A DNA stretch of 6,104 nt, from NCBI GenBank assembly GCA_003133485.1, contig PKXR01000187.1, positions 5,684 to 11,787 of the forward strand. Direction: 5' to 3'. The position numbers and the translations under genes were made by a program. This DNA comes from Candidatus Dormiibacterota bacterium. Its GTDB lineage: Bacteria; Chloroflexota; Dormibacteria; UBA8260; Bog-877. The notes under the pieces are model-generated. The model was not told the DNA's origin. It searched no databases and saw only the letters and a list, made by a program, of their open reading frames with translations. Position 1 is the stretch's first letter, and the number at the start of each line of letters is the position of its first letter. Positions 4,911 to 6,104 of this stretch are shown one piece after another.

Positions 4911-6104
4911 TCACTCGATGCTCATGATCAGTAGGCCAGCCGGCACTTTGGGGAAGAAGTAGGTCGATTTCGGGGGCATCGACTCGTCGGCCAGAGCGAC
5001 GGCGGCCATCTCCAGCACAGTGGTGGGGTTGACCAAGAACGCCACCCCGCGTTGGGCCAGTGCCAGTTCCAGCGCCTCCTGGGGATCGCGAGTGTAGACC
5101 AGCCGGCCCGCGGCAGCATCCCCTACTGCGATTCCCAGAAGAGGCTCAAGGATCTCGCTTTCCAGCACGACTACATCGAGTGCCTGCCGTGGACTTCCGC
5201 CCTCTCCTTTCTGACGGGCACGGCTAATCACCACCTTGCCGGTGGCGCCGACGATGGCGATCGCGTGGGTGGTCTCCCACAGAGCGGTCACCTTCGCGAG
5301 CGCTTCGCCGAGATCCGCAACCGTCTCCGTGAGCCAGCCGCGAGACCCCAGCGACTCGGCAAGCTCGTCAACTCCCTTGATGGCCTCGGGTACCACTCTG
5401 TGGGTGGGCAGGATCACGGTCCCGACATCCTCCAGGGGTGAGACTAGGGCGAGGACTTGGGGCAGCCCCAGATTGAGTGCGGTCTCATAACGGTGATGAC
5501 CGTCGGCGATGAAGAGCCTGGTCTGGCTGAGACCCGCGGCAATCTTCCCGACCGTCTCCTGGTCCGCGACCCTCCAGAGCTGATGTCGCTCCGACCCGTA
5601 TTCTCCGCCGACCACCGTCTCGGCGAAGGGCGGCTCCGCCGAGACCACCCGTTCCAGTTCCCGAGTTACCTCCGAACTGTCCTCGTACAGCAAGAAGACC
5701 GGGGAGGTCTGGGCCTTCGTGGCCTGGAGCAGCCGGAGCCGGTCCGCCCGGGGCGCAGTCATGGTCAACTCGTGGCGAAGTACCTCGCGCCGCTCGTGAG
5801 GCACCGGCTCCACCCCGACGAAGCAGCCCACCCGCTCGCGGGGCCCGCCCCCGCCCGGAGGTCGGTAGGAGTGGCGGTGAACGTAGAAGGAAGGATGCGC
5901 GTCCTGGACCAGGACCCCTTCCGTCAGCCACGATCGGAGGTGGTCGCGAGCCCGGGTGTAGCGGTCTCTCTCGCCCGGGAGATCGTCCTCGAACTCCCGG
6001 CCCAATTCGACCCGGACCACGTTCTGCATCGCTCTCCCGTACAGCTCCAACTGCAGCTGCTGGCTGATCACGTCATAGGGGGGCGCGAGAACCGTTTCGA
6101 GCTG
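4911..6104 (-). CDS. DUF1015 family protein (5' partial)
   Basis: The function is unknown. The frame is open to the right edge. The first in-window start codon (GTG at 6071) is not the real start, because the upstream codons encode APPYD and join the following VIS to make APPYDVIS, the conserved N-terminal motif of this family. Perhaps 15-30 residues are missing. Residues counted from that GTG: RYTRARDHLRSWLTEGVL (37-54), HELTMTAPRADRLRLLQATK (100-119), the hallmark ADGHHRYETA (189-198), and the C-terminal block LVNPTTVLEMA (346-356) through MPPKSTYFFPK (365-375). All are typical. The DGHHR motif recalls nucleotide-binding ParB/sulfiredoxin-fold proteins, so a small-molecule kinase or nucleotide-hydrolysing activity is conceivable but unproven. 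The visible 397 residues approach full family length, and no frameshift is seen. The protein is soluble, with no signal or membrane segment. It lies upstream of the zinc-ribbon gene on the same strand, and co-transcription is plausible across the 93-base gap. Confidence 0.93.
   Translation of the reverse strand, partial: QLETVLAPPYDVISQQLQLELYGRAMQNVVRVELGREFEDDLPGERDRYTRARDHLRSWLTEGVLVQDAHPSFYVHRHSYRPPGGGGPRERVGCFVGVEPVPHERREVLRHELTMTAPRADRLRLLQATKAQTSPVFLLYEDSSEVTRELERVVSAEPPFAETVVGGEYGSERHQLWRVADQETVGKIAAGLSQTRLFIADGHHRYETALNLGLPQVLALVSPLEDVGTVILPTHRVVPEAIKGVDELAESLGSRGWLTETVADLGEALAKVTALWETTHAIAIVGATGKVVISRARQKGEGGSPRQALDVVVLESEILEPLLGIAVGDAAAGRLVYTRDPQEALELALAQRGVAFLVNPTTVLEMAAVALADESMPPKSTYFFPKVPAGLLIMSIE

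Noticed and set aside
1..6104. Search for CRISPR, defence, mobile-element or toxin-antitoxin features
   Set aside because: No direct-repeat array, transposase, integrase, nuclease or paired small genes were seen. The five genes that could be identified are housekeeping types or widespread families of unknown function.

Overview
The window is GC-rich (by eye about two thirds G+C), densely coding bacterial DNA. It holds six protein-coding genes: one on the + strand at the left edge, and five in a row on the - strand filling the rest. No rRNA, tRNA, CRISPR array, insertion sequence or phage gene was recognised. The lineage cannot be fixed from the sequence. GC-rich codon use, GTG starts, and an arginyl-tRNA synthetase of the type with an asparagine-proline-asparagine-lysine segment just before HVGH would fit a soil Chloroflexota/Dormibacterota-like or actinobacterial-type genome. 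That is a guess from memory of family members, not a measured placement.

Left region (1-1341, +): a single-pass membrane protein with a long acidic, proline-rich cytoplasmic segment, one transmembrane helix and an exported C-terminal domain that weakly resembles AMIN-like domains. Its frame is open to base 1, so its true start probably lies outside the window. A 189-base gap (1342-1530) separates it from the convergent - strand genes.

Right region (6104 down to 1531, -): read in the direction of transcription, the order is DUF1015 family protein (start off the right edge), FmdB-type zinc-ribbon protein, thioredoxin, arginyl-tRNA synthetase, and a stand-alone Lon N-terminal-domain protein. 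The gaps are 93, 15, 40 and 19 bases. The last four genes are probably one transcription unit. The 93-base gap after the DUF1015 gene could hold an internal promoter.

The set is mainly housekeeping: tRNA charging, disulfide reduction, a zinc-ribbon protein and a possible proteostasis accessory domain. No obviously new multi-gene system is present. The points worth a second look are these: the arginyl-tRNA synthetase has a degraded KMSKS-type loop and a lysine just before its HVGH motif; the thioredoxin has WCNPC instead of WCGPC; the FmdB zinc ribbon has a Cys-x3-His first half and a serine-rich tail; the DUF1015 protein carries a DGHHR motif of the kind seen in ParB/sulfiredoxin-fold proteins; and the membrane protein has an unassigned exported domain. 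Both edge genes extend beyond the first in-window start codon.
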